Source: an uncultured Collinsella sp.
Lineage (GTDB): Bacteria > Actinomycetota > Coriobacteriia > Coriobacteriales > Coriobacteriaceae
DNA length: 12,786 bases
Reading direction: 5' to 3'
NCBI GenBank assembly: GCA_902494685.1
Contig: CABUUE010000020.1
Coordinates: 1-12,786, forward strand
The translations under genes and the position numbers were made by a program. Within the stretch, counting starts at the first letter, position 1, and each line of letters starts with the position of its first letter. The notes under the pieces are model-generated. The model saw only the letters and a list, made by a program, of their open reading frames with translations, searched no databases and was not told the origin of the DNA. Positions 5,632 to 12,240 of this stretch are shown here, in pieces.

Positions 5632-7010
5632 TGGATACTCAGACCCCAACATATTCCGATGACGAGCTGACTGCAGCGCTTGCCGAGCACCTGGCGTCGC
5701 TCGATCGCGACGACAGCTATCGCGTGGAGCGTGTACTTAAGCGCTCGTCCGTTGAAACAACCGAGCTCGTGTACTTTGAAGGAACCGGCGGTGGTTCGCT
5801 CGGCCCCTTTGTCCGTAAACGCATCGATGCTTCGGCTCAAATCGGCGGGGCATACGAGCGTCTGTTTGCCGCCCAGCGGGCAGGCAGGCGTTTTGAGCAC
5901 CTGCCCAGAATCGTCGATTGTCGTCGTGTGGGCGACGAGCTCAACGTGGTTATGGAATACATCGAAGGGGAGACACTCGGGGCGCTGGTGGACCGTCTGG
6001 GAGCCACCCCCGATTATGCGCACGAATTGTATCCTGCCCTATGCGATGCCGTGGGCGAGCTCCACGCCGGTTTTGCAATGGCGGGGGAGACGTCGGCGCC
6101 GGTGATCCATCGTGACCTCAAGCCGTCGAATATCATCGTGACGGGTGCCAACTATACGCCTGATGACGGCCTGACATTTTCATCGCTGGTGATTATCGAC
6201 TTGGGGATCGCCCGCGTATGGCGCGATGGCGCCGATACCGACACCGTCAAGTTTGGCACGCGACCCTATGCGCCGCCCGAGCAGTATGGGTTTGGGCAGA
6301 CGAGTGTGCGCAGCGACGTCTACGCACTTGGCGCCCTGTTGTTCTTCTGCTTGACGGGAGTCGACCCTAAACCAGGGCTCGACATGCGCGAGCAATGCGA
6401 GGCGCGTGGCATTCCCACTCCACTTGCCGATGCCGTCTGCATGTCGATGGCGCTCGACCCGGCCAAGCGTTTTGCGAGTGCGGAGGCGTTGGGACGGGCG
6501 ACGCACGCAGCATACGACCTGAGTCGTCCCGTGCGGCCTCCTGCGCCTGCGCCTGTCCGTACTCCGGCCTCGGAGACGGTGCTGACGCCCCAAGGGCTCC
6601 AGAACCCTGCAGGGCTTCCTAGGCCTGCCGCCTCCGCTGCATGCGGTCTGCTCTCTCGCGTTCCGGAGTCTCTGGGGCGCATTTGGAATACGCTCGTCTG
6701 CTTCTCGCTGCTTGTGTTCTTTGTCGGAAGTCACTTTGCCGTCTTTCACCCCACCGGAGCAAACCAAAGCTACCCGACGTGGCTTCTCATAATCGAGTAT
6801 TTTTTCTTTGTCGATGGCCTTATGGTGCTTATGCATTTTGCGCTGTTCGATAAGCGCCGTCTTCGTCGGCGATTCGCACTGCTCGACAGCTATCGCGGCA
6901 AGAAACTCGCGAAACTCTGGCTCAAGGCATTGGGTGTGCTGCTCCTATGCATGATCGTCATAGTCGCGGTTGCCAATGCGACCGGCGTCGTCGATACCTC
7001 CGCTACCTAA
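5631..7010 (+). CDS. Membrane-anchored Ser/Thr protein kinase
   Basis: 459 residues from ATG 5631. The N-terminal half is a Hanks-type kinase: VRKR with putative ATP lysine K63, hinge VVMEYIEGE (106-114), catalytic loop HRDLKPSN (160-167), DLG (190-192) in place of DFG, KFGTRPYAPPEQYG activation segment (207-220), and SDVYALGALLF (228-238). The glycine-rich loop is poorly conserved (LKRSSVETTELVY). A Pro-rich linker (about 300-335) leads to three likely membrane helices (about 354-372, 384-404 and 433-450) with no large extracellular sensor, unlike PASTA kinases. Starts at GTG 5601, ATG 5619 and ATG 5622 are also in frame; GGAGG is only 2 nt before 5631, so the start is uncertain by up to 10 residues. 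It probably works with the upstream XRE-like protein and lipoprotein. Confidence 0.88.
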   Translation: MDTQTPTYSDDELTAALAEHLASLDRDDSYRVERVLKRSSVETTELVYFEGTGGGSLGPFVRKRIDASAQIGGAYERLFAAQRAGRRFEHLPRIVDCRRVGDELNVVMEYIEGETLGALVDRLGATPDYAHELYPALCDAVGELHAGFAMAGETSAPVIHRDLKPSNIIVTGANYTPDDGLTFSSLVIIDLGIARVWRDGADTDTVKFGTRPYAPPEQYGFGQTSVRSDVYALGALLFFCLTGVDPKPGLDMREQCEARGIPTPLADAVCMSMALDPAKRFASAEALGRATHAAYDLSRPVRPPAPAPVRTPASETVLTPQGLQNPAGLPRPAASAACGLLSRVPESLGRIWNTLVCFSLLVFFVGSHFAVFHPTGANQSYPTWLLIIEYFFFVDGLMVLMHFALFDKRRLRRRFALLDSYRGKKLAKLWLKALGVLLLCMIVIVAVANATGVVDTSAT

Positions 7011-7014
7011 AAGA

Positions 7015-7037
7015 AAAGGGCCCCGTTGGGGCCCTTT
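7015..7037. terminator. Bidirectional intrinsic terminator
   Basis: AAAGGGCCCC, loop GTT, GGGGCCCTTT: a perfect 10-bp stem between the convergent kinase and hydrolase genes. On the minus strand it is followed by a T-rich tail (TTTTCTTTTAGG counting from the stem). On the plus strand only the TTT of the stem itself is available, so it should stop hydrolase transcripts better than kinase transcripts. Confidence 0.85.
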
Positions 7038-7047
7038 GCAGTTGCAC

Positions 7048-8181
7048 TTAGATGCGGTTCATCTGAGCGGCGACTTTGTTGTACCAGTCCTGCCACGTGG
7101 GCGGGCAGTACTTTTTGGCCGCTGCCGGGGTAAGGGTGGAGCCATAGTTGGCGCCCAGATAGGCAACGTGAGCGGAGATGCCCTCGCTCCAGCTGCCAAA
7201 GCTGCGCCAACCGCCGCCACGTGCACTCCAGCCCCAGGCGTTGTAGGAATTGGCGCAATAAGCACCCTTGGTGCTCTCGATGCAGGCGATAGCGGGGGAC
7301 CAACGGGGGTCGACACCGGTATTCCAAGCGGCGACGGCAAAGTTGTAGCCCTGGCCTGCCATGGGGGAGCCGGCGAGATAATTGTCGATGCGGCTCGTCC
7401 ACTCATTAATGAACGAATCGTAATCGGAGCTACCGGTATTGGCGTTGTTCACCGTGGTGTCGATGGTGGTGTTGGTGTTGGTGGCCTGGCTGCTGGAATT
7501 GCTGCCGCTTACGCCCTCGCCCGAGAGCTTCTCGGCGGCAGCGGCCTTATCGGCCTCAAGCTTGGCAAGCTCAGCGGCATTTTCCTGCTCGGCTTTTGCC
7601 TGTGCCTCGCTGCGGAGCTGCTGGGCCTGCGTCAGCGCATCCTCGGCGTTTTTCTGCTCTGCCTCAAGCTGTGACTTGGCCTGCTGGAGCTCGGCCTTGT
7701 TCTGCTCGAGTTCGGTTTGCATGTTATTGAGCTCTTCGATCTCGTCGACGCTCGAGCTCGTGATCTGGTTGGTGTATTTGCAGGTCGTGATGAACTCACC
7801 CAGGCTCTGCGCGTTGACCAGGAAGCTCACGATGGGATTGGTGCCCTTCTGATACTTGTACAGATCGCGCATGGCGGAGCTTGCCTTGGCCTGCTGCTCG
7901 GGAAGCTTGGCCTCGATTTCCTCGATGCTTGCCTCATTGGAGTCAATCTGCTTTTGCAGGTCATCGAGTTTGGTGCGGGCGTCGTTGTAGGCGCTCGTGG
8001 CGGCTTCGATCTTCTGCTGGGCTGCGGAAAGCTGGTCCTGCGTTGCCTGCGAGGCGGCATACGCCGCAACGGGGGAGAGCATCGGCGTGGCCGTCAGCGC
8101 AACGGCGAGCGCGGCGCTCGTGATGATACGAGCCGGCTTCGACGCAATGAGCGCTGCGGTGCGATGATTCGAATGCTGCAT
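7048..8181 (-). CDS. Secreted coiled-coil protein with lysozyme-like C-terminal domain (wall hydrolase)
   Basis: 377 residues. Residues 1-43 are a Sec signal peptide, with cleavage likely after AYA. Residues about 44-220 are a long coiled coil rich in Ala/Gln/Glu/Lys, with a break at KGTNPIVSFLVNAQSLGEFI (112-131) like the PcsB/CwlO N-terminal domain that FtsEX controls in other Gram-positives. A Ser/Asn/Thr linker (about 221-252) follows. The C-terminal part, about 120 residues, contains ACIESTKGAYC (299-309) and NAWGWS (314-319), resembling glucosaminidase or goose-lysozyme-like folds; E302 is the candidate catalytic acid. I chose the ATG at 8181 because AGAGGGA lies 4-5 nt before it; the upstream in-frame start at 8196 is a TTG that overlaps this site. 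The linkage to cell division is inferred from the coiled coil only; no ftsEX lies here. Confidence 0.8.
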   Translation of the reverse strand: MQHSNHRTAALIASKPARIITSAALAVALTATPMLSPVAAYAASQATQDQLSAAQQKIEAATSAYNDARTKLDDLQKQIDSNEASIEEIEAKLPEQQAKASSAMRDLYKYQKGTNPIVSFLVNAQSLGEFITTCKYTNQITSSSVDEIEELNNMQTELEQNKAELQQAKSQLEAEQKNAEDALTQAQQLRSEAQAKAEQENAAELAKLEADKAAAAEKLSGEGVSGSNSSSQATNTNTTIDTTVNNANTGSSDYDSFINEWTSRIDNYLAGSPMAGQGYNFAVAAWNTGVDPRWSPAIACIESTKGAYCANSYNAWGWSARGGGWRSFGSWSEGISAHVAYLGANYGSTLTPAAAKKYCPPTWQDWYNKVAAQMNRI

Positions 8182-8223
8182 CCAGTCCCTCTGCAATCAA
8201 TCGTAGGTTATGGTTCGAACGGT

Positions 8224-8229
8224 ATTCTA
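8224..8229 (-). promoter_or_regulatory. Candidate -10 box of the coiled-coil hydrolase gene
   Basis: TAGAAT on the minus strand lies about 43 nt before the ATG at 8181. No good -35 sits at 16-18 nt; the region where it should be is occupied by the palindromes at 8243-8290, so an activator-dependent promoter is possible. Confidence 0.35.
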
Positions 8230-8242
8230 CTACTGCTTTCGA

Positions 8243-8290
8243 CCTCAACTTGAACCTTAAAGGTTCCAAAGGGTCAAGTTGAACTTGAGG
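8243..8290. promoter_or_regulatory. Cluster of palindromes, candidate operator
   Basis: GAACCTTAAAGGTTC (8252-8266) is a 15-bp palindrome with one central base. CAAGTTGAACTTG (8275-8287) is a 13-bp palindrome with one central base. TCAACTTGA (8245-8253) and TCAAGTTGA (8274-8282) form a perfect 9-bp inverted repeat around the first one. GTTCAACTT at 8338-8346 repeats the theme. The CCTCAAGTT..AACTTGAGG pattern resembles operators of MerR-family regulators such as SoxR, but no such regulator gene is in the window. The whole gap 8182-8415 is relatively AT-rich and holds no gene; TGTAAAA/TTTTACA (8384-8390, 8408-8414) is a weaker inverted repeat next to the MOSC stop. Confidence 0.55.
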
Positions 8291-8415
8291 CTTTGGCTTT
8301 GACCTGCAGTTATGATGAATTGTTGAGAAACCATAGAGTTCAACTTTAACGTTACGGGGGCCTGTTTAAGAGGAACTTTGGGCTGTAAAAGCTATCTCAA
8401 CATGGGGTTTTACAA

Positions 8416-9048
8416 CTACAGCGTGCCCTCCTGGCGAGCCTGCTCAATCTCTTCGAGCGCCTCGGCGGGGGTGAACGAGCAAGTGCCGTCGCCGAGCTTG
8501 ACCACCTGGATTTCGTCGCCGGTATGGACCTCTCCGCCCTTTAGTACCACGCCGAAAACGCCCTCGTGGGGAAAGATGCAGTCGCCGGCGAGATAGTAGA
8601 TGGCACAGCGGGTATGGCAGACTTTGCCGATCTGGCTGATTTCGACGAGTACTTCGCTGCCGAGCTTGAGCTGCGTGCCCAAGGGGAGTGAGAGCAGGTT
8701 GATACCCTGGGTGGTGAAGTTCTCGCCAAAGTCGCCCTCGTGCACATCGAGCCCGCGCGCCTGCGCCGTCTGGATAGACTCTGCAGCTAAAAAGGAGACC
8801 TGACGGTGCCAATGCCCGGCGTGCGCATCGGAGGCGAGGCCAAACTGCTCGACGACGGTGTCGTGCCCGTCGGCGACGGGTGACTTACGCGTGCCTTTGT
8901 GCTCCGACGTGTTGATTGAGACGATGCGGACAGGCCCGTTGTAAGCATCGTTTGCGGTGCGTAGGGGAGCTGCCGTCTGGGCACGATCCGCAAGTTCGCG
9001 CTTTGCGGCGTCAATGATGGGGTTGTTGATCGGATGAGCCTGGGGCAC
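8416..9048 (-). CDS. MOSC-domain protein
   Basis: 210 residues. A 38-residue N-terminal extension of no clear family precedes a MOSC domain (about 40-186). Visible are VSINTSEHKGTRK, GLASDAHAGHWHRQVSFL (70-87), EGDFGENF (104-111), and KVCHTRC (142-148) with C144 as the conserved sulfur-carrying cysteine candidate. MOSC domains occur in molybdenum-cofactor sulfurases and in stand-alone proteins thought to bind sulfur or Moco; the reaction of stand-alone forms is mostly unknown. The start is GTG at 9048 with AAAGGTG 4-6 nt upstream. No molybdopterin gene lies in the window, so the context gives no further clue. The next gene on the same strand, the coiled-coil hydrolase, is 234 nt away and probably separate. 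Confidence 0.85.
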   Translation of the reverse strand: MPQAHPINNPIIDAAKRELADRAQTAAPLRTANDAYNGPVRIVSINTSEHKGTRKSPVADGHDTVVEQFGLASDAHAGHWHRQVSFLAAESIQTAQARGLDVHEGDFGENFTTQGINLLSLPLGTQLKLGSEVLVEISQIGKVCHTRCAIYYLAGDCIFPHEGVFGVVLKGGEVHTGDEIQVVKLGDGTCSFTPAEALEEIEQARQEGTL

Positions 9049-9109
9049 GGTGCACCTTTCGACGGGGCGGGCAACATGTTGAATCCTACAACAATGGTAG
9101 GTTCATTGC

Positions 9110-9126
9110 CCGTTGTCATACAACGG
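9110..9126. promoter_or_regulatory. 17-bp palindrome, candidate operator
   Basis: CCGTTGTcatACAACGG is a perfect 7-3-7 palindrome in the gap between the divergent MOSC and ligase genes. On the minus strand it contains TTGTAT, which with TACCAT 18 nt further on could form the MOSC promoter, so a bound protein would cover its -35. The rest of the gap (9049-9280) holds the ligase promoter and no gene. Confidence 0.4.
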
Positions 9127-9194
9127 TGAGCGCCGTCTTCGTGCTGGCCTTCGTGCTGGACGATTGCGTCGATTGCCATAGATACGGTGGAGCT

Positions 9195-9239
9195 TTGGGC
9201 GCCGGCGGCTTGGCACGCTAGAATAAATCAGTTGCGCAA
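9195..9239 (+). promoter_or_regulatory. Candidate promoter of the ATP-grasp ligase gene with TTGCGCAA site
   Basis: TTGGGC (9195-9200) and TAGAAT (9219-9224) are spaced by 18 nt. The palindromic octamer TTGCGCAA (9232-9239) begins 7 nt after the -10 box, at the expected transcription start. The leader to the ATG at 9281 is about 50 nt. Confidence 0.5.
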
Positions 9240-9280
9240 AGACCGCCCGTTGTGTGGGCAGTTCATGATAGGAAGTTTCC

Positions 9281-10537
9281 ATGGCATTGCAATTTACAGA
9301 GCGCGAGTTCATTCCCGTGCTGCTCGGTGGCGACATCAACGCCTATTCGGTGGCGCGCGCCTTCTACGAGGAGTACCAGGTCAAGAGTCTGGTCTTTGGC
9401 AAGTATCAGACGGGTCCCGCGTACCGCAGCCAGATTATCGACTACACGCCCAACGTGGATATCGACACCATGCCCGTGATGCTCAAAACCGTCAACGGCA
9501 TTGCCCAAGCGCATGCCGACAAGACGATTGTCCTTGTGGGCTGTGGCGATAACTATGTCGCTCTCGTGGCTCAAGCCAAGGATGCTCATGAGCTGGCGGA
9601 TAACATCGTCGCTCCCTACGCGCCCTACAGCATGCTCGAGCAGTGCCAGAAGAAGGAGATCTTCTACGAGCTGTGCGAGAAGCATGGCGTGCCCTATCCG
9701 CACACGTTTACCTTTACCAAGACGATGCTCAATGCCCAGGGTGAGGCGCCTGCCGAAGTGCTCGACCAGATCGATTTTCCTTACCCGATGATTCTGAAGC
9801 CTTCTGACGGCATCATGTGGTGGCAGCACGAGTTCGAGGGCCAGAAGAAGGCCTATGAGATTGCCGACCGCGCCGAGCTGGAACAGGTCATTCGCGATTC
9901 GTATGCCAGCGGCTACACCGACGACCTGATCTTGCAGGATCGCGTGCCCGGCAACGACGAGTACATGCGCGTGCTCACCAGTTATTCCGACCGCAACGGC
10001 AAGGTGCGCATGATGTGCCTGGGTCACGTGCTGCTCGAGGAACATCAGCCCCACGGTGTCGGCAACCATGCCTGTATCATTACCGAGCCCAACGACGAGC
10101 TCATGGGCGGCGTGCGCAAGTTGCTCGAGGACCTTCACTTTGTGGGCTATTCCAACTTTGACGTTAAGTACGACGAGCGCGACGGCTCGTTTAAGTTCTT
10201 CGATTTCAACACGCGCCAGGGCCGCAGTAACTACTACGTCACTAACAGTGGCTTTAACGTTGCCAAGTATGTGGTGGACGAGTATGTGTTCAACCGTCCA
10301 TTTGAGCCGGAGTTTGTGACGGCTCAGGACGAGGCCCTGTGGATGGTCGTCCCCATGGGCGTCGTCGACAAGTACGTCAAGGATCCCGAGCTGCGCGCTA
10401 AGGTGCATCGCCTGGACAAGGAAGGCAAGGGCGCCGACCCTTCGTTTATGAAGGGCGACTTTGTCTTTAACCGCTGGCTGCGCATGTGGCACACCAAGCT
10501 GCGCCACTTTAAGCTGTTCAAGACGTATTACAAGTAG
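9281..10537 (+). CDS. ATP-grasp carboxylate-amine ligase, D-aspartate ligase type
   Basis: 418 residues, close to the roughly 419 of the Enterococcus faecium D-aspartate ligase that adds D-Asp to the third residue of the peptidoglycan stem. An N-terminal pre-ATP domain (FIPVLLGGDINAYSVARAF) is followed by the ATP-grasp core: CQKKEIFYE (122-130), PMILKPSDG (169-177, ATP lysine K173), ILQDRVPGNDEYM (217-229), and the metal-binding FFDFNTRQGRSNYYV (306-320; D308 and N310). AGGAAG lies 5 nt before the ATG. The next gene is an aspartate/glutamate racemase, which would supply the D-amino acid and strengthens the D-Asp assignment. The protein is cytosolic or membrane-peripheral. Other ATP-grasp amide ligases share the core, so the substrate rests on length, motif wording and neighbour. 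Confidence 0.82.
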   Translation: MALQFTEREFIPVLLGGDINAYSVARAFYEEYQVKSLVFGKYQTGPAYRSQIIDYTPNVDIDTMPVMLKTVNGIAQAHADKTIVLVGCGDNYVALVAQAKDAHELADNIVAPYAPYSMLEQCQKKEIFYELCEKHGVPYPHTFTFTKTMLNAQGEAPAEVLDQIDFPYPMILKPSDGIMWWQHEFEGQKKAYEIADRAELEQVIRDSYASGYTDDLILQDRVPGNDEYMRVLTSYSDRNGKVRMMCLGHVLLEEHQPHGVGNHACIITEPNDELMGGVRKLLEDLHFVGYSNFDVKYDERDGSFKFFDFNTRQGRSNYYVTNSGFNVAKYVVDEYVFNRPFEPEFVTAQDEALWMVVPMGVVDKYVKDPELRAKVHRLDKEGKGADPSFMKGDFVFNRWLRMWHTKLRHFKLFKTYYK

Positions 10538-10546
10538 ATGAGCGCG

Positions 10547-10576
10547 GCGCCCGTCCGGTTTGCATCGGGCGGGCGC
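10547..10576 (+). terminator. Strong hairpin between ligase and racemase, terminator-like without a T-tract
   Basis: GCGCCCGTCCG, an 8-nt loop, and CGGGCGGGCGC pair over 11 bp with one U-G pair, 10 nt after the ligase stop. No T-run follows, so termination would be partial at best. It may protect the upstream mRNA end or reduce read-through into the racemase, which has its own candidate promoter directly downstream. Confidence 0.5.
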
Positions 10577-10579
10577 GGG

Positions 10580-10601
10580 TATGATACGCGCAATTGCGCA
10601 A
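10580..10601 (+). promoter_or_regulatory. Candidate -10 box and palindromic site before the racemase gene
   Basis: TATGAT (10580-10585) is a good -10 box; no clear -35 precedes it. The perfect 12-bp palindrome GCGCAATTGCGC (10588-10599) covers the expected start, and overlapping it TTGCGCAA (10594-10601) repeats the octamer found at the same relative place before the ligase gene. Confidence 0.45.
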
Positions 10602-10621
10602 GCGTCACCAAGGAGGCGGCG

Positions 10622-11368
10622 ATGGAAAAGCTGGGAGTTATCGGCGGCATGGGCGCCGAGGCCACGTCGTATTACTACGACCAGGTGGTGCGTCATACGG
10701 CTGCTGCCTGCGATCAGGAACATATCGACATGGTGGTGCTCTCCAAGTCGACCATGCCCGACCGCACGCTGGCCATTAAGACCGGCGAGCATGCCAAGCT
10801 GCTGGCGACCATGAAAGAGTGTGCCCAGGCACTCGAGTCGCTGGGCTGTGCGCACATTGCTATTCCCTGCAACACGTCACACTACTTCTACGACCAGATC
10901 CAGTCGTTTACGAAGGTGCCGATTATCCACATGCCGCGTGAGTCGGTGCGCTATGCTCTGGCCGGTGCGGTGATGGGGGAGTGCGAGTTCGACCCCAACC
11001 TGAGTATGCCGGCCGAGCCGGTGCACAAGATTGGCATCATGGGCACCGACGGAACCGTGGGCGCGGGCGTCTACGGCCGCGAATGTAAGGCTGCGGGTGT
11101 TGAGGTTGTCTATCCCAGCGAGAAACGTCAGAACGATGTGATGTCGCTTATCTACGATGATGTGAAGGCCGGACGTGAGCCCGATATGGATAAGTTCGAC
11201 CGCGTGATGTGGGAGTTCGCCCGTAGCGGCTGCGACCGCGTCATTCTGGCCTGCACCGAGCTCTCGGTGCTGCAAAAGTACCGAGAGATGCCCGAGATCA
11301 CCCTCGACGCCATGGATGTCCTGGTGCGCGAATCCATCATCCGCAGCGGCGCCCCCTACCGCCTCTAG
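10622..11368 (+). CDS. Aspartate/glutamate racemase family protein, probably aspartate racemase
   Basis: 248 residues. PLP-independent racemases of this family use two cysteines, seen here as C83 in AIPCNTSHY (80-88) and C211 in LACTELS (209-215). The N terminus LGVIGGMGAEAT (4-15) matches the family. An inserted stretch near residues 112-135 (between VRYALAG and VHKIGIMG) is somewhat longer than I would expect. The ATG at 10622 has a perfect AAGGAGG 5 nt upstream; a longer frame upstream contains no better start. Position after a D-aspartate ligase gene suggests it converts L-Asp to D-Asp for the peptidoglycan cross-bridge. Glutamate is a possible substrate, but glutamate racemases have somewhat different motif surroundings and are usually unlinked to such a ligase. 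Confidence 0.85.
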   Translation: MEKLGVIGGMGAEATSYYYDQVVRHTAAACDQEHIDMVVLSKSTMPDRTLAIKTGEHAKLLATMKECAQALESLGCAHIAIPCNTSHYFYDQIQSFTKVPIIHMPRESVRYALAGAVMGECEFDPNLSMPAEPVHKIGIMGTDGTVGAGVYGRECKAAGVEVVYPSEKRQNDVMSLIYDDVKAGREPDMDKFDRVMWEFARSGCDRVILACTELSVLQKYREMPEITLDAMDVLVRESIIRSGAPYRL

Positions 11369-11381
11369 CTTCCGACCCGCC

Positions 11382-11404
11382 AAAAAGGGACAGGTTAATT
11401 TTGG
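11382..11404 (+). other. GGGACAG-type intergenic sequence, possible repeat-element remnant
   Basis: An A-run followed by GGGACAGGTTAATTTTGG sits between the racemase stop and the terminator. Short segments of this wording (A-rich, GGGACAG, then T-rich) recur in intergenic regions of many bacteria, some linked to REP/RAYT-type elements. Only one copy is present in the window, so repetition cannot be shown here. Confidence 0.3.
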
Positions 11405-11427
11405 TAGGTTTTATCTGGTGAAACAGT

Positions 11428-11464
11428 AAAGGCCTCGGCTCGTTTGGTGCGAGCCGAGGCCTTT
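11428..11464. terminator. Bidirectional intrinsic terminator
   Basis: AAAGGCCTCGGCTCG, a 7-nt loop (TTTGGTG), and CGAGCCGAGGCCTTT: a perfect 15-bp stem between the convergent racemase and ecfT genes. The A-rich and T-rich ends provide a short U-tract in both directions. Confidence 0.9.
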
Positions 11465-11493
11465 TGCGTTGGGCGGTTGCTGTCGGTGGTGAA

Positions 11494-12240
11494 CTAGAAC
11501 AGGAAGCCGATGGCGATGAGGGCGATGCTGACGATGAGCACGGCGATGTCCAGGCCCTTGATGGGGTAGCGCTTGTACGAGCTGGCGCGCGTACGCAGAT
11601 AGAAGCCGCGCTGTTCTGCCGCCAAGGCTGTGGCATCGGTCTTGCCCACGCTTGAGATGAGCAGCGGCACGCACAGTGGCAACATGAGCTTAAGCTTCTT
11701 GATGGGGTTCTTGGTGTCGTACTCGACGCCGCGTGCGGTCTGCGCCTCCATGATGGCATTCATCTCCTGACCAAACACCGGCACAAAGCGCAGCGCCGTG
11801 GTAAAGGTGAAGGCATAGCGATACGGCACGTGCAGCACCTCGACGCAGGCGTTGGCAAGGTCGTTGAGCTTGGTCACCATGAGCATGAGGATGAGTGGTA
11901 ACGCCACACCCAGTAGGCGCAGACAGGCCTTCGATCCTGTGATGAGGCCCGTGTCGGTGATAAAGCCCCACACCACGTTGCCATCGCGCATAAAGGCCAG
12001 CTGGAGCACCAGCATGATAAGCGCGAGCGGGATCAGCAACTTGAGCAGCGAGAACAGACGGTCGACGACGCCGGCATAGGCGCCCAGCGCAAGGGTGAGT
12101 GCCAAAAAGCCCAGCAGCGCCACGTAGGTGTCGGACAAGAAGATGCCGACGATGATGGCGGCGGCGAGGCCCAGTTTGACGACGGGGTTCAGGCGATGCA
12201 GTAGCGTATCGCCCGGCATGTAGTCGATGACGTTAACCAC
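11494..12240 (-). CDS. ecfT: ECF transporter transmembrane component (EcfT)
   Basis: 248 residues, a normal EcfT size. EcfT links two ATPases to a substrate-binding S component for uptake of vitamins or metals. The N terminus DYMPGDTLLHRLNPVVKL is the classic EcfT opening. Several membrane helices follow (about 22-60, 64-84, 103-124, and one at the C terminus, 230-247). The coupling helices show TARGVEYD (168-175, ARG motif) and AAEQRGF (207-213), the second with Gln where Ala is usual. GTG at 12240 was chosen because the family alignment starts there and AAGGAG lies 10 nt upstream; an ATG at 12273 with GAGG 6 nt upstream would add 11 residues. It overlaps the ATPase gene by 8 nt. No S component is visible, so the substrate is unknown. 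Confidence 0.9.
   Translation of the reverse strand: MVNVIDYMPGDTLLHRLNPVVKLGLAAAIIVGIFLSDTYVALLGFLALTLALGAYAGVVDRLFSLLKLLIPLALIMLVLQLAFMRDGNVVWGFITDTGLITGSKACLRLLGVALPLILMLMVTKLNDLANACVEVLHVPYRYAFTFTTALRFVPVFGQEMNAIMEAQTARGVEYDTKNPIKKLKLMLPLCVPLLISSVGKTDATALAAEQRGFYLRTRASSYKRYPIKGLDIAVLIVSIALIAIGFLF

Noticed and set aside
8181..8196. Longer start (TTG at 8196) for the coiled-coil hydrolase
   Set aside because: The TTG overlaps the AGAGGGA that serves the ATG at 8181, and the signal peptide is complete from 8181.
8311..8316. TATGAT as promoter of a plus-strand small RNA
   Set aside because: No -35 box at a normal distance, no plus-strand gene and no terminator downstream before the MOSC gene.
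8384..8414. TGTAAAA/TTTTACA repeat as terminator of the MOSC gene
   Set aside because: The stem is only 7 AT-rich bp with a 17-nt loop and no following U-tract; too weak to call.
9263..10855. A 530-codon open frame on the minus strand opposite the ligase gene
   Set aside because: It is antisense to a gene with clear ATP-grasp motifs, shows no recognisable domain, and is explained by GC-rich codon structure leaving few stops on the other strand.
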